A stretch of 64,000 bases of DNA, taken from positions 1 to 64,000 of the forward strand of contig NZ_CP108787.1 of NCBI RefSeq assembly GCF_045207655.1, written 5' to 3'. Shown piece after piece: positions 1 through 9,748 of the stretch. The stretch comes from Embleya sp045207655 (GTDB lineage Bacteria; Actinomycetota; Actinomycetes; Streptomycetales; Streptomycetaceae). A program made the position numbers and the translations under genes. Numbering within the stretch: the stretch's first letter is position 1; each line of letters starts with the position of its first letter. The notes under the pieces were generated by a model. It did no database searches and was not told where the DNA came from. It saw only the letters and a program-made list of their open reading frames with translations.

Positions 1-1
1 T

Positions 2-44
2 GCGGACCCGGCCCGAGTACTCGGACTACCGGGTCTGCTTTTTT
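2..44 (+). terminator. intrinsic terminator at left edge
   Basis: Stem GCGGACCCGG (2-11) pairs with CCGGGTCTGC (29-38), a second stem (13-24) sits inside it, and six T follow (39-44). It reads left to right, so it probably ends a plus-strand transcript that starts outside the window. Confidence 0.7.
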
Positions 45-46
45 GT

Positions 47-72
47 CGGGCCCGGCCGGGTGGCCGGGCCCG
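47..72. terminator. hairpin beyond the DUF3800 gene
   Basis: An 11-bp perfect inverted repeat (47-57 with 62-72, 4-nt loop) lies just past the stop of the minus-strand gene at 89. It has no T tract on that strand, which is common for actinomycete terminators. Confidence 0.5.
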
Positions 73-88
73 TTGCGTGCTCGGCGGT

Positions 89-763
89 TCACATCGCGGT
101 GGGTGGCGCGGCGTCGGGGAGGTGGTCGGGCCACCAGTTCCACATGAATTTCTTCGTGGGTGTCCGGAGGACGTTGTGGTACGCGGTGTATGCCAAGAGG
201 TCGGCGATCTGTACGGGCTGGTTCGTGTCGGATCCGGAGAAGAACGGGTCTTCGACGATGTGCCGTGTGGTCAGCTTTAAGGCCCGGTGTTGCCGGCGGT
301 AGGTGGGGTCGGTGCCGTTTCCGTCCATGACGATCATGCCGTGGTCGCCGGCGGTGCCGAGGCGGCGGTCGAGGTGGTGGACGAGTTGTCCGTACAGGTC
401 GGCGCGTTCGGCGTGGTAGGCGGCGCCCGGCTTGTCGGTGTGCCGGTGGACGGCGCCCACCTGGGTGCCGGGCAGCGACGCGATCGTGTCGAGGGCGGCT
501 CGGGCAACGCGGGCACGGTGGGCCTTGTGCCGGTTCCAGTCCGGGAAGCGCGAGGGGTCGCCGGCGCCGCGGATGAACTTGGTGGCGTGCAGTTCGTGGG
601 CGGTCGGGATGCCGTCGGTGCGGTCCAGGTCCTTGCGGAAGGACAGCCATCGGCCGAGTGCGGCGTTCCAGTGGGGGAACTCGACTTCGATCCAGGCGTA
701 GACGATCACGCCGGTGTCCACGCTGCCGGAGTCGTCGATGTAGATGAGCTTCGTCTTGTTCAT
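89..763 (-). CDS. DUF3800 domain protein
   Basis: This 224-aa protein has the DUF3800 hallmark YIDDSG at residues 8-13, right after a hydrophobic start, and the late motif QIADLLAY at 185-192. Both are typical of the family, which often occurs in mobile and defence-rich DNA and has no settled biochemical role that I can state. I chose the ATG at 763 because a GAAGGA-type ribosome site precedes it and the family motif begins at once; the open frame upstream to 880 looks non-coding. The larger gene ending at 852 is 88 bp upstream on the same strand, so the two may be co-transcribed. Confidence 0.85.
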   Translation of the reverse strand: MNKTKLIYIDDSGSVDTGVIVYAWIEVEFPHWNAALGRWLSFRKDLDRTDGIPTAHELHATKFIRGAGDPSRFPDWNRHKAHRARVARAALDTIASLPGTQVGAVHRHTDKPGAAYHAERADLYGQLVHHLDRRLGTAGDHGMIVMDGNGTDPTYRRQHRALKLTTRHIVEDPFFSGSDTNQPVQIADLLAYTAYHNVLRTPTKKFMWNWWPDHLPDAAPPTAM

Positions 764-851
764 GATCGCGGTCCTTCGGGTCGGGTGCTGCCGCTCGGGA
801 GTTCCGTTCGGAACGGCGGTTCGCATCCGAATTTCAGCTGAAGGGTGTGCG

Positions 852-2543
852 TTAGTTGTAATCCTCGGTGTCACACGCACTTGTAGGGCGCCAGAAGTCG
901 GCGGGGTGGTGCTGGAAGGCGTCGCGCCACGACTGCTCCATCGACTGCTGCAGTACGCGGTTGCAGGTCCGGTGCGCCCAGCCGGCCAGCCACCGCACGA
1001 TGGCGGCGTCGGTGCCCGCGAGGACCTCGTCGGCCACCGACCGTCCCGGCCACGTCCAGGTGGCCGCGACGGCTGTGAACGTCACCCCGGGGAGTTGGTC
1101 GGCGGCCTTCTTGAACAACACCGGCTTGTTCCTGACCTCCTGCAGGTACTCGCGCAGGGCCTCCTCCGCGACCATGTCGATGATCGCGGTCATCGCGGCC
1201 TGGTTTACCTCACGGGCCTCGAGTCGGGCCTCGCGCAGTCGGTCCGAGTCGATCAACCCGAAGCCGAGCGCCCGGTCCGCCGGCAGGCGCAGGACGGCGT
1301 GCGGGTGGTGCTCGAGGATGGAGTCGGGATTCCAGTCGACGAGCATGGCTTCGACGAAGCCGCTGATCCGCTGGGGTCCCAGCCTTTGTGCCGCGTGCAC
1401 GAGCGGCTCGATGCCGGGCACCGGTGTCCACTCGCCGGGTGTGTCGGGGGCGCCTTGAAGCGGCCAGAGCATGGGTGTGTCGTCGATGGGGAATGCCAGC
1501 AGCCGCCCTTGGGCCACCCACCGGGCGAAGCGCTCGGGAATCTGCGTCGTCGTACCGGGGAGGGCGCGCCAGCCGCGGGGAAGCCGGATGGGCCAACCCG
1601 GCGGCTTCACGAGGTGTTCGACGAGCTCGGTCCCCGCGTCGGCCCCGGCGTGGGGGGTGAGGAGCCAGTGCTCGAAGTCCTGCAGTTCGACCCGGCGTTC
1701 GGCCCGCCACACGGCCGCCCCGCCGCGACCGGACCAGTCCCAGCTGGTGACGCCCTGCATGTACGGTTCGAGGTTTTCGGCCCCGAAGCACAGGTCGGAG
1801 CGCAGGTCGCCCCATCGCCCGTCCTTGTCCTGGTCGTAGAGCATCTGCTCGTGGGCGCCTGCGTCGGGGCCGCGCAGGAGTTCGCGGGCGAGGTTGGCGG
1901 CCACGCGGAAGCGGGCGGACGAGTGCCAGGACACCTCCTCGTCCAGTGCCCTGGCGACGCGAAGCAGGCGTTCTCGTGTCGCCGGATCCGATGGCAGGGA
2001 CGGCCCGTCGTACGCGTCGGAGGGGTACAGCAGTTCCTGCGCGGCCTCGTGGACGGCTCGCTCGGGGGCGGTGCTCGTGGCGGCGGCGGCCAGATGCCAC
2101 AGCCCGACCGCCGAGGCGTGCCGCAGCAAGGGCGTCAGGCCGTCCAGAAACTCGTCGGAGAACGGTTCCTCGACCGCGATGGCGGTCAGCATCGCGTCGG
2201 TCAGCAACCGGGCCTGGTAGTCGTGGTGCCCACGGGGGTGCTGTCCCGGCAGGCGCAGCGCCACCTCCCGGGCCCGTTCCACCGTCCCGGGGACCAGGCG
2301 CAGGCGCAGCGGTCGTGCCGTCGTCGGCTCTCCTCGCCACAGCGGGGTGGCCGGGTACTTGAGCACGGTTGCGATGTGGGTGAGGCGGGCTCGGGGTTCC
2401 CGGTTGTGTTGTCGGGTGATGTGTTCGTCGAGGAGTCGGCGCACGGCTTCATCCCGTGAGACGCCGCGGCGGGCCGCCACGGTGGTCAGGGCGCTGAGGG
2501 CGCACAGGGGGAGCCGAACGTTGGTCTCCTTGTGGCCGGGCAT
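852..2543 (-). CDS. unknown 563-aa protein with ribbon-helix-helix-like N-terminus
   Basis: I do not recognise this protein. Its first 45 residues (ETNVRLPL, then RGVSRDEAVRRLLDEH) look like a ribbon-helix-helix DNA-binding segment, which is an inference. The rest is a long, probably helical region with many Trp residues and no motif I know. The ATG at 2543 has GAGGAG 8 bp upstream. It lies 88 bp ahead of the DUF3800 gene on the same strand and could form a two-gene unit with it. Codon use is typical of high-GC actinomycetes over its whole length. Confidence 0.8.
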   Translation of the reverse strand: MPGHKETNVRLPLCALSALTTVAARRGVSRDEAVRRLLDEHITRQHNREPRARLTHIATVLKYPATPLWRGEPTTARPLRLRLVPGTVERAREVALRLPGQHPRGHHDYQARLLTDAMLTAIAVEEPFSDEFLDGLTPLLRHASAVGLWHLAAAATSTAPERAVHEAAQELLYPSDAYDGPSLPSDPATRERLLRVARALDEEVSWHSSARFRVAANLARELLRGPDAGAHEQMLYDQDKDGRWGDLRSDLCFGAENLEPYMQGVTSWDWSGRGGAAVWRAERRVELQDFEHWLLTPHAGADAGTELVEHLVKPPGWPIRLPRGWRALPGTTTQIPERFARWVAQGRLLAFPIDDTPMLWPLQGAPDTPGEWTPVPGIEPLVHAAQRLGPQRISGFVEAMLVDWNPDSILEHHPHAVLRLPADRALGFGLIDSDRLREARLEAREVNQAAMTAIIDMVAEEALREYLQEVRNKPVLFKKAADQLPGVTFTAVAATWTWPGRSVADEVLAGTDAAIVRWLAGWAHRTCNRVLQQSMEQSWRDAFQHHPADFWRPTSACDTEDYN

Positions 2544-2950
2544 GGCGGGGCTCCTCGGTGGGGGCGTCGGCTCCCGGGGGTTCGGCGCGAAGTCCGGGGC
2601 TGTGCGGTGTCTGGGCTCTCGCGGCTCGCGTCGGACGCCGGTCCCTTGACCTGCCGGTCCGTTCGCGGTCTCACGATATGTCGGATGCTCGGCGTCTTGG
2701 CTCCGTGTCGGTAATCGACGGCGCCGCCGACCGGTGGCGACGGCGCGGCCCGCGTAGCCCGTCGCGCCGAACCCGTGTGATTCTCACCGCAGATCAACGT
2801 TCGGTGAATCGGCGATCGGCGTTGGACGATGGCGAAGCCCGCGCGAACTGCGGGCCCGGGACCCGGCCTGTGGGAGATGCCGAACGCGGCCCTCACTAGG
2901 TGCGGGCGGAGCGCCTGCCGATGGCATGGGTGCGACCGGCCGACGGCGGT

Positions 2951-3526
2951 TCACCGGGGCTCGTCGCTCCACGGCAGGGGGCGGGTCTGCTCCAGCAGCA
3001 GTTCCACCTGCTCCACCACTTTCTGCGACACGGCGGGGAGGAGATGAGGGGGCGAACCTCGGTCCCGTTCCGCCCGCATGGCGGCGACAACCCGCTCCTT
3101 TTCCCGCAGACTCCGGAGCGCCGCCAACGACCTCTGGGTTTCGAGCATCGACGCTGTGAACGAGCCGGGCAGGTCGCCCGGGTCGACCGCCGGCCCCTGG
3201 TGGCCCTGCCGGTCCGGAGCGCCGGCGTCGGCCACGGTCTCGGCCGGGCCTCCCCGGTCCGGCCCGAGCGTCACTGCCGGGGGGTGCGTACCGGCGGATG
3301 GACCGCTCGCCACGGCGACCGGAACGGGCCCGTGCCAGCTGTGGTCCTTGGCGAGCATGCGCACGGCCTCCTCGCGTCCGGCCTGGTCGAGCTTGGCGGG
3401 CAACCGCCCCGCGTCGGCCGCAGCCTTCACGCGCTGTAGGGCCTTCTGGTAGCCGCAGCCGGTCGAGCGGTTCAGCGCGCGGGCGATCCGCTCTTGATTG
3501 GTGGTGTTGCGAGAGGACGGGGCCAT
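2951..3526 (-). CDS. hypothetical protein, possible helix-turn-helix N-terminus
   Basis: This 191-aa protein starts with a polar stretch containing NQERIARALNRSTGCGYQKA (residues 9-28), a helical segment often seen in small actinomycete plasmid or island proteins. The middle is Gly/Pro/Ala-rich and the C-terminal third (SLAALRSLREKERVVAAMR) looks like a helix or short coiled coil. I chose ATG 3526 because the compact helical region begins there and the upstream frame looks non-coding. Function unknown. The next minus-strand gene upstream begins 1.3 kb away, so it is probably monocistronic. Confidence 0.6.
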   Translation of the reverse strand: MAPSSRNTTNQERIARALNRSTGCGYQKALQRVKAAADAGRLPAKLDQAGREEAVRMLAKDHSWHGPVPVAVASGPSAGTHPPAVTLGPDRGGPAETVADAGAPDRQGHQGPAVDPGDLPGSFTASMLETQRSLAALRSLREKERVVAAMRAERDRGSPPHLLPAVSQKVVEQVELLLEQTRPLPWSDEPR

Positions 3527-3877
3527 CGCTTCTCCTTCGTCGCGCCCTGACGTTGCGGTTCGTCCCACCACGAGCATGGCCAGGGTGCGCGATTCGGGGC
3601 ACGGCACCGGTCGTCGCTCGCACCCGCGCGGCAGCACGGTTCACCGGCTTCCGGGGGTGGGCCCGGTCGGCGCGCACAGGCGAGATGCGCTGCGTCGACA
3701 ATAGCGGCCGCTACCGACACAACAGTCCTGTGTGCCGACGCACGATAGGTGTCACCGTCGCGGCCGGTCGAACTGCGGCTGAACGCGAAACGAAGCAGGA
3801 CGGTTGTCACCAACGAGGCAGCGTTGTTGTCACCGACGCCGAGTTCGCAGGCTTGTTGTCACCACCTGCGGTCGCCG

Positions 3878-4858
3878 TCAGAGCTCTGGCCCGCCTCGTC
3901 GACGGCGCGGGTGATCATCGAGGGGAAGTAGGAGTAGTCCCGGCCGGCGTAGCCCTGGCCCTGGGTCGAGGTCGTCGTGGCCCGGGACGGCGACGGCCTC
4001 GTGCCGCGACGCGATGCGAGCCCAGTCCCGGGAGCGGGGACGCCGGGGGTCTCCCGAGTGGGCGCCGGGGCCTCCTCGGCCGGGGAAGTCCCGGGCGTGG
4101 TGGCAGTGTTTGCGGGCGGCGCTTAGGCGGTGTTCGCATCCGACGCGGCAGCGGTGCCGGGACGCGTCACCTCCGGCCAGGCACACACCGCGGTCGCGCT
4201 CGAGGCCGGGACGGCGGCGGGCGTGGTGTCCGACGTCGCGTACCGGGGGGATCGTCCGGTGCGGTGGCGGGCACGAGTTGCGGTGGGTGGGGTACACCAG
4301 CTGGTACGCGAGAACGGCCAGGTTCTGCCGCAGCGCGAGCGGGATGTCGGCCCATACCGGGTCCTCCACGTCCGGCGACACCAGGCCTTGGGCCGCGCCC
4401 GAGGCGACCGGGACCGGCACGGCCGACGCGGTGGATGTTGCGCCGTCGACCGGGCGGCCGAGGCCGAGTCCTCGGGGCATGGCGGCGAGTGCGTCGTACA
4501 GCGTGTCGGCGGCGTCGGCGACCGGGCGGGGGCCGGCCACGGTCACGGCGGCGGACGCGGCGCCGAACCGTGTCCAGGCGTCGTGTGCCTCGTCGAGCGC
4601 CGCCTGCCACTGCGTGGGGGTGTCGGCGTCCCGGCGGAATTGATCCGTCAGCCTCCACAGCGCCGTGGACAGGTGTTGCGAGGCGTCGATGCACGCGTGG
4701 TAGGCGTCGCGCCGAAGGTCGTCCCGCCGGCTCTCCCGATCGGCGCGTTGTTGCTCACGCAGGTGGCGTCCTTGGCCGAGTACGGTCGGCCATCCACCTC
4801 CCAGGCCCGCGATCGCGCCGATGGCGGCGCCGAGTATCGCGGCCTCGCTCCCGTCCAT
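3878..4858 (-). CDS. hypothetical membrane-anchored protein, doubtful C-terminus
   Basis: The first 25 residues (ILGAAIGAIAGLGGG) form one membrane segment, followed by a charged linker (REQQRADRESRRDDLRRDAY) and a helical domain with LTDQFRRDA and DALAAMPRG. This membrane-anchor plus coiled-coil layout is common in orphan streptomycete proteins. After about residue 190 the sequence becomes Arg/His/Pro-rich and loses normal codon bias, so the frame probably shifts near 4280 and the true C-terminus is uncertain. No clear ribosome site precedes ATG 4858. Confidence 0.5.
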   Translation of the reverse strand: MDGSEAAILGAAIGAIAGLGGGWPTVLGQGRHLREQQRADRESRRDDLRRDAYHACIDASQHLSTALWRLTDQFRRDADTPTQWQAALDEAHDAWTRFGAASAAVTVAGPRPVADAADTLYDALAAMPRGLGLGRPVDGATSTASAVPVPVASGAAQGLVSPDVEDPVWADIPLALRQNLAVLAYQLVYPTHRNSCPPPHRTIPPVRDVGHHARRRPGLERDRGVCLAGGDASRHRCRVGCEHRLSAARKHCHHARDFPGRGGPGAHSGDPRRPRSRDWARIASRHEAVAVPGHDDLDPGPGLRRPGLLLLPLDDHPRRRRGGPEL

Positions 4859-5589
4859 ACGAAGCGATCAGAGCCGACGACTCACTCCGGCGCAAGAGGG
4901 TGCGGCCGCCCTGGTCGCGGTCGGCGAAAGTGGCCTGTACCCGGCGCGCCAACCGCCTGTGGCGAACGAATGCGTCCGGTTCGGTGAACGGCGCGCGCCG
5001 GGAAAGGTGTCGGTGGCAGGGTGGGCGGGCGGCCTTCGTGGGGTCCTCATATCCGCCTCGCGGCGTGGTGTGCGGGCTGTGCCCCGTGACGGCGGTGAAC
5101 CGGTCGGCCTCGACGGCGCGTGCGCGCGCGGTCGAGGCCGTACCCATCGCGACACCGCCAACCGTCGAGGACACCATGGCCCCAGCCATGCGAAGGCCTC
5201 GCCGAGACGGTGGTTTGTCCCCGGGCCTGCCCGCCCCCGCGGCGGCGCAGCGGGGTCGGGTGGGGTGGTGTAGCGGCCGTTTCCGGTTTTGCGGTTCGGT
5301 GGGCCAAGTCGATGCCACGATGGTTGGTATGCGGCGACGATTACGACAAGTGGTGCGTGGCGGAGCGGTTTCCGCCGATCCGGCGGCCTGTCCTGTCGTG
5401 AACGATTCCGGGCGGGGCGCCGAGCCGGGCCCGGGCGGGGCGGCGTCGGGTGGTGGTGGCGGTCGATTCCGGCGCCGGCTCCGGTGGGTGTTCCGTCGGG
5501 CCGGGACGACGTCTCCGCCCGCGGGCGGCCCCGTCATCGGCTGTGTCGAGGCGGGGCGGGACGCGTCGGAACGGGTTTCGGTGGGGCCG
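4859..5589. other. intergenic, nothing recognised
   Basis: About 730 bp between divergent genes. Open frames on both strands here are Arg/Pro-rich shadows. I see no RNA gene, repeat or promoter I would defend. Confidence 0.4.
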
Positions 5590-6297
5590 ATGGATTGCGA
5601 CGAGTTCGAGCGGCATCGTGCTCGCCGGGCGGTGCTCGAGGACCGGCGCACCGCGTTGTACCGGCTGTTCGACGTCGAGGGTGTCCTGTTGTACGTGGGT
5701 ATCTCCGTGGATCCGAGGAAGAGGTTCCACGGGCACCGGTACGGCAACGGGCGGTCGAAGCCGAAGGAATGGTGGCCGCAGGTCGCGTCGACGCGCATCG
5801 AGTGGTTCGACTCCCGCCCGCGGGCCGAGTTCGCGGAGTCGTTCGCCGTGGTCACCGAACATCCGCGCCACAACAAGGCCAAGACCGGGGAGGCTGCCGC
5901 CCGTTGCTTCCGCCATCGTTGGCTGGAGGAACGCCTCGCCGGTGGACCCCGTCCGGGGCTCGGGGCGGGCGCGCAGGCGTGGAAGGCGTGGGACGAGGCC
6001 ACCGCCGAGATCTGCGGCCACGAGGTGCCGTTCGAGTCGTGGTGGAGCCCGCACCCGCCGTGCGGCCGGCTGATGGCGGAACGCGCCGAGGTCGCGCGCG
6101 GGCACGGTCGGACGATCCCGGAGCACACCGCGTGGCCGTTGCGGGCCGAGGCACTGACACGTCTGACGCTTCATCATCACGGTCACTGTGAGCGTTGCCG
6201 GGCGCCGTACCCGTGCGCGGTGGTCCGGTCGGCCGCGGCGCGCTTCGCGAACGACCCGCAGTACGCGCTGCTGTGGGACCCGCCGGCACTGCCGTGA
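5590..6297 (+). CDS. GIY-YIG nuclease-like protein
   Basis: This 235-aa protein has the GIY-YIG pattern: ALYRLFD, then LLYVGIS about ten residues on, then RKRFHGHR with the expected Arg, and a later AEFAESFAVVTEHPRHN that supplies the usual Glu and Asn-rich end of the module. GIY-YIG domains are metal-dependent nucleases in repair, restriction and mobile introns. A C-terminal segment has CERCRAPYPC, a possible zinc site. I chose ATG 5590 because the readable protein begins there; an in-frame GTG lies 9 bp upstream and no strong ribosome site is visible. It is the first of three plus-strand genes ending in another GIY-YIG protein at 8858. Confidence 0.75.
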   Translation: MDCDEFERHRARRAVLEDRRTALYRLFDVEGVLLYVGISVDPRKRFHGHRYGNGRSKPKEWWPQVASTRIEWFDSRPRAEFAESFAVVTEHPRHNKAKTGEAAARCFRHRWLEERLAGGPRPGLGAGAQAWKAWDEATAEICGHEVPFESWWSPHPPCGRLMAERAEVARGHGRTIPEHTAWPLRAEALTRLTLHHHGHCERCRAPYPCAVVRSAAARFANDPQYALLWDPPALP

Positions 6298-6730
6298 ACG
6301 CCATGGCGGTTCGAGGCGCCGCGCCGCGACGGGCCGAGTGTCGTGCGGCGACCGACCGGGATCGGTGGTCGGGTGTTCAGGCGGGGGCAGGGGCCGGGGT
6401 GGGCAGGTGGTGGCGGCGGTCGGTGTCGGGATCGCCTTCCCAGACGTCCCGCTTCTTTCCACGCTCGACCTCGCAGCCGTGCGCAGTCGGCAGATCACCG
6501 GACCAGGCCTCGATCGGCCTCCAGGGTTGCCCAGTCCGCTCCCTGTGGCGGGACTTTCGCGTCGACCGAGGGATCGTGTCGCCGCTTCGGTGAAGCGCCT
6601 CCCGCTGGTGGGCGCCGACTATCGGGGACCGTCACGTCGACGGCATGCGTTTTCGGCCGGTTCGGCAACCACCGTCCGAGACCACGGAATGGGCGGACAC
6701 GCGGGTGGACGGGGTTCTACCGTCGACGGT

Positions 6731-7429
6731 ATGTGGGGTGGACGACGTGGCGAGGCGCCGGAGTTCGGTTTCGGGCGGCGTGGGCGGCCGTTGTGGACCG
6801 AGCGCGACCGTGACGCCGAGGACGTGCGCCGGGTGTTGCGGCGGGCGCGGTGTCGGGAGTTCTCCGATCGTCGTGGGGGCTTCGTCGTCGAGGGCGGCGC
6901 GGACGGCGGGCCGTTCGCTCTGGCGTGCGCGTCCGAGTCCCTGCCCGGCCGCGGGGAGGTCGCGCGGTACGCGGCTGCGTTGCGCGCGGCCGGGTATCAC
7001 GTCGAGCCCGACGCGGACGACGACGCCTCGCTGTCGGTGTGGCGGCCGGGAACGGCGCCCGCTCCGCACCGGATCGACCGCACGCCGGCGCGCGAGTTGG
7101 TGGCACGCGTGATCCGGACCGTCACGATCCTCGGCGACCCGAACACGCCGCCGACGCAACGCTGGGACCTGGTCCGCAGCGTCAATGCCGTGAAACCGGC
7201 CCCGGTCCGCCTCACCCGGCTGTCGGCCCGCGACCGGGCGACCCTGGAAACCGCGCTGCACGACCTGGCCGTCGCGCACGACAGGGAGCTGTCGGCCCAC
7301 ACCCTGGTCATCGTCGAACTCCTCGACCGCCTCGCCCGGGCCACCGACAGGCCCCGCGACGAAGTGCTCCAGGACGTGGCGCTCGCCTTGGAACAGGCCC
7401 TGCCGCCCGAACCGGACCACGGCACATGA
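6731..7429 (+). CDS. unknown protein ('gene a'), partner of the zinc-ribbon/GIY-YIG gene
   Basis: I do not recognise this 232-aa protein. Residues 20-95 form an alpha/beta segment (DAEDVRRVLRRARC, then GGFVVEGGADGGPFALAC); the second half is helical (PTQRWDLVRSVNAV, ATLETALHDLAVAH, HTLVIVELLDRLA). A decayed copy lies on the plus strand at 21305-21725 beside the second zinc-ribbon/GIY-YIG gene, so the association with that family occurs twice in the window. ATG 6731 has no ribosome site and may be leaderless; ATG 6689 and an in-frame TTG near 6793 are alternatives. Confidence 0.65.
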   Translation: MWGGRRGEAPEFGFGRRGRPLWTERDRDAEDVRRVLRRARCREFSDRRGGFVVEGGADGGPFALACASESLPGRGEVARYAAALRAAGYHVEPDADDDASLSVWRPGTAPAPHRIDRTPARELVARVIRTVTILGDPNTPPTQRWDLVRSVNAVKPAPVRLTRLSARDRATLETALHDLAVAHDRELSAHTLVIVELLDRLARATDRPRDEVLQDVALALEQALPPEPDHGT

Positions 7430-7559
7430 CCTTCCGATCCCCCGCGACGCCGGCGGCACGCGACCGCGGGACCGACGGCGGCGCCGAACTCGATCGGCGA
7501 CCGCGCTCGCCAGGGCCGCTATGGTCCCGGCCGATCCGATCCTTCGAAGGGGGGTCCGT

Positions 7560-8858
7560 GTGGGTGCGCCCGTCCCGCCCGAGCGTGCGGAGGCCGCGAT
7601 GCGGGCCGTCGGCTGGGCACCGCTGGAACCGTATCCCGGAGCGCTGCGCCCGTGGCGGTGCGTGTGCACGGAGTGCGGCACCGAGGGCTCGCCCCGGTAC
7701 GCGCACCTGAAATCGCGCGGCCGCGCCTGCCGGGTCTGCTCCAAGGCGCGTGTCGCGGCGCGGCTGCTCGATGCGGAACACCCGCGCGCGGAGGCGGACA
7801 TGCGCGCGGCCGGGTTCGAGCCGCTGGAGCCCTACCCCGGCGCGCACCGGGCCTGGCGCAGCAGGCACGCCTCGTGTGGGCGGGTGGTGGCGGTACGGCT
7901 CGTCCAGGTGCGGATCGCGGGTCGGGGGTGCCCGGTGTGTTCCGGCGGCGTGGCGATCGATTCCGAGGGGGCGGCGGCGTTCATGCGCGGCCGGGGTCTG
8001 GAGCCGTTGGAGTCCTATCCGGGGGCGGGCGCACCGTGGCGGTGCCTGTGCCTGGCCTGTGGTCTGGTGGGCGCGCCCGCGTACGGCTCGGTGCGTGCGG
8101 GAGGCACGGGGTGTGTCCGGTGCGGGAAGTCCCGGGCGGTGGAGGCCCGGCGGGCGGGGTTCGCCGAGCGGGCGGTCGCGGACATGCGCGCGATGGGTCT
8201 CGAACCGCTGGAGCCCTACCGATCCTCGACGTCTCGATGGAAGTGCCGGCACCGGCCGTGCCGCCGCGTCGTGTTCCCGACCCATCACATGGCCAGGATC
8301 GGGCTGCGGGTCTGCCGGCAGTGTTCGGGCAACGCCCATGTGGAGCCCGCCGAGGCCCACGCGCGCATGGTGGCGCGCGGGCAGCTGCCGTTGGAGCCCT
8401 ATCCGGGACGTGTCCGGGCGCCGTGGCGGGTGCGGTGCGTCGGGTGCGGCGCGGAATACCGCAAGGCGCTGCGCGGGAGCGGGGGTTGTCGCCGATGTCG
8501 CCCGTTCGGCTTCGACCACGGGCTGCCCGCGCTGGTGTACGTGCTCCATCATCCCGGCCTGAACGCGGTCAAGGTCGGCATCACCAACCCGGGCACCACC
8601 CGCCTGGCGACCTTTCGTCGCGCGGGGTGGAGCGTGGTGTCCAGCGTGGAGTTCGCGTACGGAGCCGACGCCTTCGACGTCGAACAACAGGTGTTGTACC
8701 GGCTGCGCAACGAGCTGCGGGTCCCCGCGTTCGTGACGGCCGACCGGATGCCGTACGGCGGCGCCACCGAGACCGCCTGCGCCGACCTGGTCGACCCCGC
8801 GACGCTGTGGGCCCTGGTCCGCGAGGAACATGCCCTCGTCCACGCGGAACCCGGCTGA
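7560..8858 (+). CDS. five zinc-ribbon repeats fused to a GIY-YIG-like domain
   Basis: The 432-aa product has five repeats of about 50 residues (roughly 12-61, 78-128, 140-189, 206-256, 268-313). Each has the pattern xMRAxGxEPLEPYPG, then PWRCxCxxCG, then GCxxC, resembling the treble-clef zinc-ribbon repeats known as DUF4379. Repeats 2 and 4 replace the first Cys pair with an R/H-rich variant. The C-terminal domain (324-432) starts LVYVLHH, has KVGIT and a later EQQVLYRLR and reads as a GIY-YIG domain of the T5orf172/MUG113 type. GTG 7560 has AAGGGGG about 7 bp upstream and is preferred over ATG 7521. A six-repeat paralog is at 19476-21005. A zinc-dependent nucleic-acid-binding nuclease is likely; its target is unknown. 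Confidence 0.75.
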   Translation: MGAPVPPERAEAAMRAVGWAPLEPYPGALRPWRCVCTECGTEGSPRYAHLKSRGRACRVCSKARVAARLLDAEHPRAEADMRAAGFEPLEPYPGAHRAWRSRHASCGRVVAVRLVQVRIAGRGCPVCSGGVAIDSEGAAAFMRGRGLEPLESYPGAGAPWRCLCLACGLVGAPAYGSVRAGGTGCVRCGKSRAVEARRAGFAERAVADMRAMGLEPLEPYRSSTSRWKCRHRPCRRVVFPTHHMARIGLRVCRQCSGNAHVEPAEAHARMVARGQLPLEPYPGRVRAPWRVRCVGCGAEYRKALRGSGGCRRCRPFGFDHGLPALVYVLHHPGLNAVKVGITNPGTTRLATFRRAGWSVVSSVEFAYGADAFDVEQQVLYRLRNELRVPAFVTADRMPYGGATETACADLVDPATLWALVREEHALVHAEPG

Positions 8859-9748
8859 GGACCCGTCGGCACCGGTGCGGGCGGCACCGGCACGTGGTTG
8901 CAACGGCCTCCGCACGGAAGGACAGGCACGGAGCTGCCCTGCAGGCGCGTTCACGCAATCGGCGCTCCCCGATGCCGGGTTCTCGGGCTTTTCGCCGCTC
9001 GGTGACGGGGGTGGCGCCTATCGTGTGGCTCTCGATGACGGCTCGGGGCGTCGTACGGGCCACGCCCCCGCCGCGCGTTTCGTCGTCTCCCCGATGCCAG
9101 GGCCGCCGTTCGCGCGTCGACGGCGGCCCGCACGGCCCGCCGATGTTCCGATCGGACGAACGGTGCGCAGCGTTCGACGCGTGAGTCGCTTCGGTCGCTC
9201 CCGTGTCCACGAACCCGGCTCCGTCGTCGCCCCCATGCCCTCGACGCGCGGTCGAACGAGCACTCGACGACGGGGCGGGGCAATCCGCGGCCGGACGCGG
9301 CCGTCAGGCGCTCGGGGCCGAACACGCCGACAGGCGAAGGGGCTCGGCGCGGTGCGGCGGGTTCCGGGCCGCGGCGCGGCGCCCGGGCGCTACGGTCGAT
9401 GCGCCGCCGTGGAGCGGCTGTTCGTCGTGTTCACCGGTGGACAGCGGGACGCTCTCGACCGGCTATCGGCACCGGCGCGGCGTCGCGCCCGGCGCCGGGT
9501 CGCACCCTGATTCCTCTCCCGGGCAGTGGATTCGGTACTCGCGCCGCCGCCGGACACCCGTGGGGGCCAATGCCGCACTCGCCCCACGCGGTGCTGGTTC
9601 CGTGTCCGCCGGCATCGCCTGGGCCACCGACATCGGCCGCCCCGTCGCGCCGGTGTCGCCAGGCGTGCTCGGTCGTCGGGAAGGGGTCGCCGGTGGGACG
9701 ACCGCGTCGTCCGGGCGTGCGCACCGTCGTCTCGTTCGGCCCCGTCGG
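8859..9748. other. intergenic, no supported gene
   Basis: Nearly 900 bp in which every open frame is Arg/Pro/Ser-rich with poor codon bias and no ribosome site. It may be decayed sequence; no RNA gene seen. Confidence 0.4.

Noticed and set aside
2..44. tRNA gene at the left edge
   Set aside because: Paired arms and six T fit an intrinsic terminator; there is no acceptor/anticodon/T-arm arrangement.
3298..6297. 999-codon plus-strand open frame
   Set aside because: Only the last 235 codons look like protein (GIY-YIG). The first part overlaps supported minus-strand genes and is Arg/Gly/Pro-rich.
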